25,382 bases of DNA from a virus. Below are positions 1 to 8,027 of this stretch, in pieces. The notes under the pieces were generated by a model. That model was not told the origin of the DNA and did not search any database. It saw only the letters and a program-made list of their open reading frames with translations. Where the stretch lies: positions 1 through 25,382 of the IMG/VR virus record IMGVR_UViG_3300028287_000027; one strand, given 5' to 3'. Each line of letters opens with the position of its first letter. The first letter of the stretch is position 1. The position numbers and the translations under genes are program-made.

Positions 1-344
1 CCAACTACATTAGCACTAACATGCAGACAGTAACGGGGAGGACGGGGCAACCTCTCTTTAGCCAAAGACAATCAACTTCTGGCCTAGACCAAGTTGCTGG
101 AACAATCAATGTTTACAACCCTGACGTCAACGTACCGTTCAACATTGCAGCCCGTCACGGCTCTACGTTCATCAACGGCGCTCACGAGGGTACACTCCTG
201 GTAGCCAACACAACCCCTACGATTCTCCCTGACTTGACAGCTACTGACTTAGAACTTGGTAACGTCTTCATGGGTACAATCGGACAGTTCCGTATGTGGG
301 ATGAAGACATCACAGACGCTGGTATTACGGAGGCATCAACATGA
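1..344 (+). CDS. C-terminal end of a phage tail/fibre protein with LamG-like domain (5' partial)
   Basis: The reading frame is open from the left edge (first full codon at position 3), so the ATG at 21 is probably internal. About 113 residues are visible. The composition and the ending (GNVFMGTIGQFRMWDEDITD) resemble the last strands of a concanavalin A/LamG-type beta-sandwich, where a turn containing I/G-x-hydrophobic-W-x-D precedes the terminus. The same kind of ending (GIINQVAIWNTDQT) closes the 1219-residue adhesin at 1073-4732, so the two are probably related receptor- or glycan-binding virion proteins. The stop codon overlaps the next start as ATGA, which suggests translational coupling. 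LamG-like folds bind sugars in many adhesins; that role here is inference, and the truncation prevents any statement about the N-terminal part. Confidence 0.6.
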   Translation, partial: NYISTNMQTVTGRTGQPLFSQRQSTSGLDQVAGTINVYNPDVNVPFNIAARHGSTFINGAHEGTLLVANTTPTILPDLTATDLELGNVFMGTIGQFRMWDEDITDAGITEAST

Positions 345-649
345 ACGACTTCTACATTAAGCTAGCAAACGAAGCTGCTATGCCTTTAGTACTGTCTCAC
401 TTCTACAACGAAGAGGGTGAGTTAGTAACTAACACAGCAGACTACGCTATAGATGTCATAGGTACTATCTATGGGACCACAGGTGTTACTCTTACAAATG
501 CTGATGGCATGGACTATCCAGAGACAGTAGCAGTAACAGGTTGGCACTTAAACATTCGTTTACTTAACGACACAGAACGTACCATTGTTGAATCAATAGA
601 CGAATTCTATGGAGTTACTCCGGTTACCCCAAATAGGGTGTGGCTATAA
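341..649 (+). CDS. Small phage protein of unknown function
   Basis: A 102-residue protein that starts within the stop of the preceding gene (ATGA overlap) and has a strong GGAGG ribosome binding site at 329-333, seven bases before the ATG. I do not recognise a family. It has no signal peptide, no membrane segment and no cysteine; it is acidic and predicted to be mixed beta structure (alternating short hydrophobic stretches such as YAIDVIGTIYG and HLNIRLL). Position between two LamG-bearing virion genes suggests a structural or assembly role in the tail, but nothing in the sequence proves it. It is the last gene before a spacer with a hairpin terminator, so it closes a transcription segment. 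Confidence 0.6.
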   Translation: MNDFYIKLANEAAMPLVLSHFYNEEGELVTNTADYAIDVIGTIYGTTGVTLTNADGMDYPETVAVTGWHLNIRLLNDTERTIVESIDEFYGVTPVTPNRVWL

Positions 650-727
650 CTCAAACAGACACTACAGAACTGATAGTCGCGCTTCTTGTCCTTCAAGGCT
701 AACTATACTGTCTATAACAAACTATCG

Positions 728-757
728 CAGTGAACCCCACGGGGTTTGCTGTTTCTC
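728..757 (+). terminator. Rho-independent-like terminator after 341-649
   Basis: Bases 728-738 (CAGTGAACCCC) pair with 741-751 (GGGGTTTGCTG), including two G-T wobbles, around a very tight turn; closing fewer pairs gives a CACG-type tetraloop. A short T-rich tail (TTTCT) follows. The rest of the 133-nt spacer 650-782 has no gene; upstream of the hairpin I see only weak short inverted repeats. The ribosome binding site of the next gene (AAGGA, 772-776) follows. Confidence 0.55.
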
Positions 758-782
758 CTAACAAATAACCCAAGGACTAATT

Positions 783-1073
783 ATGGCTAATTATGCAACA
801 AAGTTCGCTACAAGCGACAACACTTTTACAGGTGGCTATACTTCTTTGGAAGTCAATGGCAACTACAACGACGACTCTAAAATCGGACGGGGCGTTGTAC
901 AAATTCACATTACAACAGGCACCGTAGACCTTCAAGCAAAGCTTACAAGTGCTGGCCCTTGGACTACTATTAAGAACTACACAGCAAGCACTATTGAAGA
1001 AGTAGTAATAGCCCCTTACTTTCGGGTTGTTGTTAGTGACTCAGCTGAATGCTTCTACGCAGAGCATAGCTAA
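783..1073 (+). CDS. Small beta-rich phage protein of unknown function
   Basis: A 96-residue protein with AAGGA at 772-776, six bases before the start. It overlaps the large adhesin by one base (TAATG at 1071-1075), a layout that favours reinitiation, so the two products are likely made together. The sequence is predicted to be almost entirely beta strand: short alternating hydrophobic stretches (GVVQIHITTGTVDLQAKL) followed by APYFRVVV and a short acidic tail. No membrane segment or signal peptide is present. The pattern of a residue-wise value followed by 'sAGPWTTIKNYT' looks like the small beta-sandwich proteins found next to phage fibre or decoration genes, but I cannot name the family. 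A fibre-associated or capping role is inference from context. Confidence 0.6.
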   Translation: MANYATKFATSDNTFTGGYTSLEVNGNYNDDSKIGRGVVQIHITTGTVDLQAKLTSAGPWTTIKNYTASTIEEVVIAPYFRVVVSDSAECFYAEHS

Positions 1074-4000
1074 TGTCAGAAAATGTATTCTCAAATATGA
1101 TTCCTAGCACTGGTGGTGGTGGTATTACTGGTACTGGTCTAACAACAGACCAACAGGAATTCCTATCCCACTGGAACTACGATGAAAACACTCGTCGGCT
1201 TACCTCTACTAAAGCTATTGAAACAACACTTAACTCACTTTACCTTGGTGAACAGCACAAGATGTCTTCTGGTTCAGAGAACATTTACTTCACTAACCTA
1301 TCAAGTGACATTAACTTCTTCCCTATGTGGGGTGGTCTTAAAGACCAGTCTATAACAACTAACAGAGACAGCACAGGGTTCATCCCTCCAAGTGGTCGCG
1401 TCTATACTGACATGTTCTCCTTGCCTCTCGGTGGCGCACCAGACCCTCTGACCTCTGTTGGTTATGCTGGTAACAACTACTTTGGTATCAACATATCTGG
1501 TTTAGGTATTACTACAGTAGCGGCTGAACAAATTGATGCTGACGTAAGACTAGAATACCGCATTACAATTAACGGTCGTCAGGTATACATGCAAGAACTT
1601 CCTCGTTCTGCGGCAAGGTCTTCAGCGGGTGCTGTAATCTATCCGGGTGACGTTATTGAGTGGTTCTTTGACCACCCTGTAGACGTTCGTGCTGGTACTA
1701 CACTATTTGCTGAAATACATAAAGTACGTAACTCAGACGATGTAGACTTAGGTATCTTCCAAGTTCGTCAAGGTGACATTGTAGACCCTAACACTGGTTT
1801 GCTACGCTACCAAGCAACAGTACACAACCGTTTGTTTGAAGACAAAGACCTAGAGCTAATCTCTCCTTACCTTAAGTATAAGGCTATGGACTTTAGTGTT
1901 GACTCTACAGGTACCTCTATTCTTCTTAAAGACTTGTCCCTAGCGGCTGGTTCACAGATGCTTATTCCTCATAACATTAACACAATACAAGCTATTGCTA
2001 ATGGTACTGAGATTAAGATTATGGTTAAAGATGGCGCTAAGATTCTTATTGAATCCCTGCCAGTCTCTGCTGTGAGTATCAACGGTTCTTTTGTGAACTC
2101 TGTATTGAATAACGCTGTAACAGAACTTAATAACTTGTTTACTAACACACAGAGCTTTGCTTCTCAGGGTAATCCTGTAACTGGCTTTACTCTAAGTGGC
2201 AATAACCTTACTTTGGCACTAGCAGACGCTACCTCTTACACTGTTGACGTAACTACACTAGGCGTAGATACTAACAAGTTTGTAGCTAGTGGTGCTTTAA
2301 ATGGCAACATTATTACCTTAACTATGGACGATGCTACTTCAGTATTTGTTGATGTAGCGGGACTAGCTGTTGACAACGATACTACAATAGTAAGTGGTTC
2401 AGTTTCTGGTAACACAATGAGCCTTACTACTAACTCTGGCTCTGTTATTACTGTAGATGTTACCTCTTTGGCCACAGGCTCAAGCACACAAGTAGTTAGC
2501 GGTGCTGTTGTAGGCACTAACCTTGTACTAACAATGGGTGATGCTTCAACTGTTACTATTGATGCTGCTAACATGATTAACGGCTCTACAATGAGTGCGG
2601 TTAATGACCAGTGGTACATTTCCTACGGCGCTAACGCTAACGAACCTGTCGCTTCAAACGCCATCAATACTACCCTAGTCGGTGGTACTGAGGTACGCTT
2701 ACAAGGTCCGTACTACTTTGGTCAAAAGCTACAACGTGGACAAGAGTTCAAGTTCAACATGGACACAGGTAATCAACTTCGTTTGGGTATCTGGGATGGT
2801 GCTGAAGTAGCAACTTCTTACACTGACCAATCAACCGCTGGTAACTGGAACACAGTGTTTAGCTATGCTAACGGCAATGGTAAGTTCACAAGCTCTACTA
2901 ACACAGACATAACAACCTACCACGCAAGTGGCTATACAGCTACTAACAACGCACCTATGTCTATTCGCTTTGGCAATGATGGACATCTGACTCTGATGGA
3001 CTTGTCGGGCGGTACTGAGGTTGTTGTCGGTAAGACGACTATTGCTTTAAGTGTCACTGAGTTCAACCTACAGTTTGGTGGATTCAACAACTCAACCTTC
3101 CCTAACGGTATTATCGACTCTACTTCTTTCCTTTGGGAAATTGTACACGATTTTGCTGGGACTGAAGCAGGTATTATCAACGGCATCCTAGACCACACAG
3201 TGCTTAAGTCTAACATCTCTATTCTCCCCGGTGAGAAGATTATGTTTATGCTTGATGAGGCAGGTACAGGCGACTTCTTCGGTACAGGTTATACAGCAGC
3301 TGCTACAGGTGTTGCTACAGCAGAAGAGCAGTTGGAACACACTTGGATTTACCAGAATAACGAAGCTATCGTATTTGATACTGCTGTTGGAGTTTCAGAT
3401 TGGAATGCAAATACAAACGCAACACACTCTGGTGGCGGGTATTTCTATAGTGCAAGCCTGAATCAATACAGAGATGGTGGTGCAGGTGCAATTGCGGGTA
3501 TGTTTAGCTTACGCTACACAACTGACAACACAATCACACTCTATGATGAAGACCGAAATGTAAAGATTGCTACACGCAAATCAGATGGTGACGGCACTAC
3601 CCCTCTACACCTCTTCTTTGGTGTTAAAGGCAACCGTGCTTACTACTCTATTCCAGAAATCTCTAAGCAGTCTATTACAGGCGGTTCACAACCTAACCTA
3701 ACGTTTGCTCCTGATGTTTCTGACCAGTCATTTACTGTTGAAGAGAACACAGCGTTTAACTTCCAGATAGCACTAGATGCTAACTCTGATATTGTTAACA
3801 TGTATGGCGAAAGTGATGCTCCAACTTGGGCAGTACTAAACCAAGTATCAGGACAGTTCATTGGTACTTCAGCTGCCTTCACAGGCTCTACTGACTCTTA
3901 TGTCATAGCTTGTAAAGCTGCTAACGCTATCGGTGGTATCACTAACTTTAACGTAACTATCAACGTAACACAAGCGACTTACACTAACTCTAAGTCTTTG

Positions 4001-4732
4001 ACTTTCGATGGTACAACAGAATGGCTTCAAGGCAACCCTATCAACATGACTGCTCTAGAACGAGCAACAAATGGTGACGGTAATGGTTGGACTATCTCTA
4101 TGTGGGTTAAACCAGATACGTCAAACACAAGTAATCAGACCTTACTAGTTTATGGTGCAGGTGATGATTACAATGGTGGAGCTATTACTCTAAAACAATC
4201 AGGTGGAACTACACTAGTACTAAACTACGGTACTGTTTATGATAACATCATACTGGTAGCCGCTAACTCATTTGTAAACAACACATGGCAACATGTAATG
4301 ATTACTTTTGATGGTGGAACTACTGGCGTTGACTTTAATCAATCTGGTGCTTACTATGGTAGGTTTAACATCTTTGTTGATGGAGTAGCTAAGTTTAAGA
4401 TTGGTGTTGCTACCAATGGTGGTTACGATGGTGCTATAAGTGGTGCTAACGCAAGCGACAACATCTATCGTATTGGTAGAGCGTCTAACGTACACAACAA
4501 CTACTATGACGGTATTATCAACCAAGTAGCTATTTGGAATACAGACCAAACTGCTAACGTGGCGACTATCTATAACAGCGGTGCTGCACAAGACTTAAGC
4601 CTTTTGGCTACAGCCCCTGCAAACTACTATGAGATAGAGTCCTCTGTAACAACTATAGCTGACATCGAAGGCTCTGCGCCTTTGACTGGTTATAACTTTG
4701 TTGCTGGTGATTTGGTAACAGACACACCATAA
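1073..4732 (+). CDS. Large multidomain tail adhesin (beta-repeats, duplicated lectin-like domain, Ig-like, LamG)
   Basis: A 1219-residue virion protein, probably a receptor-binding fibre or spike. Visible in order: a Gly-rich N-terminus (GGGGITGTG, near residue 15) and a beta-rich domain to about residue 300; a short helical segment near 350 (SVLNNAVTELNNL) that could trimerise; four tandem beta repeats of about 30-35 residues at 369-502, each of the form SG-x-hydrophobic-x-G-N-x-L-x-L-T followed by V-x-V-D; two divergent copies of a beta-sandwich at about 545-680 and 710-866; a cadherin/putative-Ig-like domain at about 876-964 (SFTVEENTAFNFQIAL); and a C-terminal LamG/concanavalin-like domain at about 975-1175 (SLTFDGTTEW, WTISMWVKP, WQHVMITFDGG). 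No enzyme motif is seen. The start overlaps the upstream stop by one base. LamG and putative-Ig domains are known sugar-binding and stalk modules, so host-surface glycan binding is likely but unproven. Confidence 0.8.
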   Translation: MSENVFSNMIPSTGGGGITGTGLTTDQQEFLSHWNYDENTRRLTSTKAIETTLNSLYLGEQHKMSSGSENIYFTNLSSDINFFPMWGGLKDQSITTNRDSTGFIPPSGRVYTDMFSLPLGGAPDPLTSVGYAGNNYFGINISGLGITTVAAEQIDADVRLEYRITINGRQVYMQELPRSAARSSAGAVIYPGDVIEWFFDHPVDVRAGTTLFAEIHKVRNSDDVDLGIFQVRQGDIVDPNTGLLRYQATVHNRLFEDKDLELISPYLKYKAMDFSVDSTGTSILLKDLSLAAGSQMLIPHNINTIQAIANGTEIKIMVKDGAKILIESLPVSAVSINGSFVNSVLNNAVTELNNLFTNTQSFASQGNPVTGFTLSGNNLTLALADATSYTVDVTTLGVDTNKFVASGALNGNIITLTMDDATSVFVDVAGLAVDNDTTIVSGSVSGNTMSLTTNSGSVITVDVTSLATGSSTQVVSGAVVGTNLVLTMGDASTVTIDAANMINGSTMSAVNDQWYISYGANANEPVASNAINTTLVGGTEVRLQGPYYFGQKLQRGQEFKFNMDTGNQLRLGIWDGAEVATSYTDQSTAGNWNTVFSYANGNGKFTSSTNTDITTYHASGYTATNNAPMSIRFGNDGHLTLMDLSGGTEVVVGKTTIALSVTEFNLQFGGFNNSTFPNGIIDSTSFLWEIVHDFAGTEAGIINGILDHTVLKSNISILPGEKIMFMLDEAGTGDFFGTGYTAAATGVATAEEQLEHTWIYQNNEAIVFDTAVGVSDWNANTNATHSGGGYFYSASLNQYRDGGAGAIAGMFSLRYTTDNTITLYDEDRNVKIATRKSDGDGTTPLHLFFGVKGNRAYYSIPEISKQSITGGSQPNLTFAPDVSDQSFTVEENTAFNFQIALDANSDIVNMYGESDAPTWAVLNQVSGQFIGTSAAFTGSTDSYVIACKAANAIGGITNFNVTINVTQATYTNSKSLTFDGTTEWLQGNPINMTALERATNGDGNGWTISMWVKPDTSNTSNQTLLVYGAGDDYNGGAITLKQSGGTTLVLNYGTVYDNIILVAANSFVNNTWQHVMITFDGGTTGVDFNQSGAYYGRFNIFVDGVAKFKIGVATNGGYDGAISGANASDNIYRIGRASNVHNNYYDGIINQVAIWNTDQTANVATIYNSGAAQDLSLLATAPANYYEIESSVTTIADIEGSAPLTGYNFVAGDLVTDTP

Positions 4733-4747
4733 CTAATATAAAAATTG

Positions 4748-4769
4748 CGTTCCCCCTCCGGGGGGAGCG
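4748..4769. terminator. GC-rich hairpin between adhesin and fibre operon
   Basis: CGTTCCCCC at 4748-4756 pairs with GGGGGAGCG at 4761-4769 (one wobble) around a TCCG tetraloop, fifteen bases after the adhesin stop. On the + strand no T-run follows (TACCCCTATAACC); on the - strand the hairpin is followed by AATTTTTAT. It could be a weak + strand terminator, a transcript-stabilising 3' hairpin, or a terminator for antisense transcription. Confidence 0.45.
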
Positions 4770-4821
4770 TACCCCTATAACCCTTATATGTCCAACTGAG
4801 GTTCGACAGAGGAGATAAAAA

Positions 4822-5274
4822 ATGGCAAGAACTCGAATTAATAGTAAGTCTAAGGATTTACTGAGTGACAACGGGTCTGTACTAGTATCCGTAATCGATG
4901 GTGAACAGATTCACCTAGACATAACCCTAAACTGGTTGACCAGCCTTTCAGGCTTTACAATCGTCTGTAAGATAGTAGAAGCAGACTCTTCTAACCTTAA
5001 CTGGCTTGAAGAAGAGATGCCTCTCACGGAAGTAGCTGGAGGGGTTATTACTAACCTCGTTATCCTAGATACCGACCCAACAGACAACACATTTAAAATC
5101 GTTATTCCAGAGAGCTTGGTTAATGCTTATGCAACTCAGCCTCTACCACACAAACCCTCCTTTGGTTGGATTGGTTTAGAAATCGCAGACACAGGTACAG
5201 GCTCCGCACAACAGATATGGAAACCTCTCCGTGGTCTCGTTGAAATCCTTTACAGCCCAACAGAGCAGGTATAA
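4822..5274 (+). CDS. Unknown phage protein upstream of the collagen-like fibre
   Basis: A 150-residue acidic protein with a good ribosome binding site (GAGGAG, about ten bases upstream) and two bases between its stop and the start of the fibre at 5277, so the pair is almost certainly co-translated. I do not recognise it with confidence. The content is beta-rich: a strand pattern HLDITLNWLTSLSGFTIVCKI is followed by an EADSSN loop and a second sheet ending IGLEIADTGTG. This pattern (a value over a charged-parameter set, then a 'WKPLRGLVEILYSP' ending) resembles baseplate or upper-fibre beta-sandwich proteins of the BppU type, which connect fibres to the tail, but the resemblance is loose. No transmembrane segment, signal peptide or catalytic motif is visible. 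An adaptor or connector for the 895-residue fibre is my inference. Confidence 0.6.
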   Translation: MARTRINSKSKDLLSDNGSVLVSVIDGEQIHLDITLNWLTSLSGFTIVCKIVEADSSNLNWLEEEMPLTEVAGGVITNLVILDTDPTDNTFKIVIPESLVNAYATQPLPHKPSFGWIGLEIADTGTGSAQQIWKPLRGLVEILYSPTEQV

Positions 5275-5276
5275 TC

Positions 5277-7964
5277 ATGTCTTATTCAACAACATTGTCC
5301 AAAAACGAAATTTCAATTAGCCTGTCTCGTACAGGTGGCCAAGGTACTAAAGGCGACACTGGTGTAACTGGCGAAAGCGCTTATCAGACAGCAGTAGACT
5401 TGGGTTTCGTAGGTACTGAAGCTGCATGGCTTCTTACGCTCGTTGGACCACAGGGTGCTGACTCTACTGTAGTAGGCCCAACAGGTCCAACAGGTCCAGA
5501 AGGTCCGACAGGTCCACAGGGTGCATCTGGTACTGGTACAGGTGACTTGCTTGCTGCTCAGAACTTAGCTGACGTAGCTAACGCTGCTACATCACGTACT
5601 AACCTAGGTTTAGGTGACGTTGCTACTACATCCATTACAGACTATGCTACAGCTGCGCAAGGTCTTCTTGCTGCCTCTGCTTTACAATCTGAAACATCAC
5701 ACGCTGATGTTCTTGTTGATGGTGAATTTGCTAGTGCTGGTCTAATGACTACTGACGGTTCTGGTGTTTACTCTATAACCGCTACTACTGACTTCGCAAC
5801 AGCTGCACAAGGTACTTTGGCAGACTCTGCCTTACAGACTTTGGCTCTTGGTGGTGTATCTGATGTAACAATCACAACACCTACTTCAGGTCAAGTTCTT
5901 AAGTATAATGGCTCTGCATGGGTTAACGATACTGACAACGAAGGAACTACTATTAGTTCTATCGATGACGTATCAGACGTAACAATCACTTCTGTTGCTT
6001 CAGGTGAACTTCTTGCTTGGAATGGCTCTGCTTGGGTTAACAACACCTTGGCTGAAGCTGGCGTGGCTACAGCTGCACAGGGTACTTTAGCTGATTCCGC
6101 TCTGCAGTCTTTCACAGAGACTAATGACCTTTCATCAGTAGTAACTTGGGCAGATGTCCCTAATGCGAATATCGTAGAAGGCGCTGTAACTCAGCACCAA
6201 GCCGCTTTGTCTATTACTGAATCACAAATTAGTGACTTTGGTACATACGAAACAGCCGATGCAACTATTCTTAAAGATGCCGATATCGGTGTAACAGTAG
6301 AAGCGTTTGACGCTACTATCTTGAAAGACGCTGACATTGGTGTTACCGTAGAAGCTTTCGATGCTACTATTCTTAAAGATGCTGATAAAGGCGTTGCTAA
6401 CGGTCTTGCTACTCTTGATAGTTCTGGTCTTGTCCCTTCAGCACAGCTTCCTAGCTATGTCGATGACGTTATAGAATTTGCTAACGCAGCATCCTTCCCA
6501 GCAACAGGTGAGACAGGTAAACTTTATGTTGACCTCTCAGATAACTCTGTACACCGTTGGAGTGGTTCTGCTTACATCGACATCACTGACTACTCAACAC
6601 CGGGTCACACCCACACAGCCTCTGAAGTAACAGACTTCTCAGAAGCCGTGGATGACCGTGTAGCAGCCTTGATAGTATCTAACGATGGTATGTCAGTAGT
6701 ATATGATGATGCTGCTAACACAATAGAACTAAATGCTGAACACGTAGCTATAACAGTAGTGAACAACACAGGTTCTTCTATTGCACAGGGTTCTGTAGTA
6801 TACCAAAGCGGTGTAGCAGGTCAACACCCAGAAGTGAGCCTAGCTGATAACTCTTCTGCTTCTACAATGCCAGCTTTAGGTGTACTCCACGAAACTATTG
6901 CTAACGGTGCCGAAGGTGAGTTGGTCATAGTAGGTCGTATTCAAGGTGTAATTAACACTAGTGCTTTCTCTGAAGGTGACGTCCTATGGGTCGGAACTTC
7001 TGGGGCGCTTACTGCTACTAAGCCTACAGGCGAAGGTTCTCTTTTGCAGAACATGGCTAGGGTAATAAAAGTACACGCATCCAACGGTTCTATTATGGTA
7101 TTGGGCGCTGGTCGTTCTGCAGCTGTATCTAACCTTAATGATGGTAACATCTTTATTGGTAATGCCTCTAACGAAGCAGTAACAGCAAGCCTAACAACAG
7201 AAGTACAAACAGTTGGTGATGCACGTTATTTAACTTTAACTGGTGGAACTCTGTCTGGTGACATTGATGGTAATGGCAACAAGATGCTCTTTGCTAACAT
7301 GTATGCAAACCTAGTTGACTTACCTAGTGCTACTACCTATCACGGTATGTTTGCTCACGTCCATGCAACAGGTAAAGGCTACTTCGCACACTCTGGTGCT
7401 TGGGTTGAACTTGCTAACGAAGCTGATAAACTAAACCTTTCTGGCGGTGCTATGACAGGTGCAATCACTACTAACTCTACCTTTGACGGTCGTGACGTAG
7501 CTACCGATGGTACTAAACTAGATGGTATTGCTACAGGTGCTAACCTCTACGTACACCCAACAGGTGATGGTAATAACCACATCCCAACAGGTGGTGCAGC
7601 TGACCAAGTCCTGACCTACTCCGCTTCTGGTGTAGCTGTTTGGGCTGATGCTGCTGGTGGTCTGGGTTCTCAAACTGCTACTCTAGCAACAGTAACAGAG
7701 ACGTCTATCGCTACGTTTGCTCATGCATCTTTCTCTGGTGTTAAAGCTTTCATTAGCGTAGTTGAAGGAACTGCTCGTCACGTAACTGAAATACTTATCA
7801 CACATGATGGTACAACGGCTTACGCTACAGAGTATGGTACAGTATCTACTGGTTCTTCTTTGGCTTCTTTTGATGTTGACATTAGTGGTTCTGATATTCG
7901 TATCTTAGCCACAGGTGCTGACGCTACTTCTAAGGTTTACTTAGTAACCTTTACAGCAATATAA
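5277..7964 (+). CDS. Collagen-like tail fibre protein
   Basis: An 895-residue fibre. Residues about 20-60 hold the widespread phage module GxSAYxxAVxxGFVGTEAxWL, here SAYQTAVDLGFVGTEAAWL. Residues 68-85 are a Gly-X-Y collagen-like stretch (GPTGPTGPEGPTGPQG), which forms a trimeric rod. Next come common fibre-shaft repeats: NLADVANAATSRTNLGLG, three ATAAQG-x-LA-x-SALQ units, two VTIT..SG-x-L-x-NGSAWVN units, and three 17-residue DATILKDAD units from residue 328. A small FPATGETGKLYV module lies at 407-438, an HTHTASEVTDF segment near 445, and a larger conserved domain (VLWVGTSGALTATKPTGEG) at about 493-618. The C-terminal 140 residues (TATLATVTETSIATF onward) form a beta-sandwich likely to be the tip. 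It probably mediates host attachment. It ends just before a strong terminator, and is co-translated with 4822-5274. Confidence 0.85.
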   Translation: MSYSTTLSKNEISISLSRTGGQGTKGDTGVTGESAYQTAVDLGFVGTEAAWLLTLVGPQGADSTVVGPTGPTGPEGPTGPQGASGTGTGDLLAAQNLADVANAATSRTNLGLGDVATTSITDYATAAQGLLAASALQSETSHADVLVDGEFASAGLMTTDGSGVYSITATTDFATAAQGTLADSALQTLALGGVSDVTITTPTSGQVLKYNGSAWVNDTDNEGTTISSIDDVSDVTITSVASGELLAWNGSAWVNNTLAEAGVATAAQGTLADSALQSFTETNDLSSVVTWADVPNANIVEGAVTQHQAALSITESQISDFGTYETADATILKDADIGVTVEAFDATILKDADIGVTVEAFDATILKDADKGVANGLATLDSSGLVPSAQLPSYVDDVIEFANAASFPATGETGKLYVDLSDNSVHRWSGSAYIDITDYSTPGHTHTASEVTDFSEAVDDRVAALIVSNDGMSVVYDDAANTIELNAEHVAITVVNNTGSSIAQGSVVYQSGVAGQHPEVSLADNSSASTMPALGVLHETIANGAEGELVIVGRIQGVINTSAFSEGDVLWVGTSGALTATKPTGEGSLLQNMARVIKVHASNGSIMVLGAGRSAAVSNLNDGNIFIGNASNEAVTASLTTEVQTVGDARYLTLTGGTLSGDIDGNGNKMLFANMYANLVDLPSATTYHGMFAHVHATGKGYFAHSGAWVELANEADKLNLSGGAMTGAITTNSTFDGRDVATDGTKLDGIATGANLYVHPTGDGNNHIPTGGAADQVLTYSASGVAVWADAAGGLGSQTATLATVTETSIATFAHASFSGVKAFISVVEGTARHVTEILITHDGTTAYATEYGTVSTGSSLASFDVDISGSDIRILATGADATSKVYLVTFTAI

Positions 7965-7970
7965 ACTACT

Positions 7971-7999
7971 AGGGAGGCTCCTACGGGGGGTCTCCTTTT
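7971..7999 (+). terminator. Rho-independent terminator after the collagen-like fibre
   Basis: GGAGGCTCC at 7973-7981 pairs with GGGGTCTCC at 7987-7995 (two wobbles) around a TACGG loop, directly followed by TTTT. It separates the fibre from the propeller genes. Confidence 0.8.
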
Positions 8000-8027
8000 A
8001 ACAATTTTAACGTAGGGAAAGTGAACT

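Noticed and set aside
2236-2619. 127-residue - strand open frame inside the adhesin
   Set aside because: Antisense of four beta repeats; no start signal, no familiar content.
5480-5531. Collagen-like Gly-X-Y stretch as sign of eukaryotic origin
   Set aside because: Short collagen-like stretches are common trimerisation rods in phage fibres.
6258-6395. Three 17-residue DATILKDAD repeats as a novel element
   Set aside because: I recall this motif from many phage tail fibres (ADIGV-type shaft repeats), and DNA has diverged at wobble positions, so it is an ordinary fibre module.
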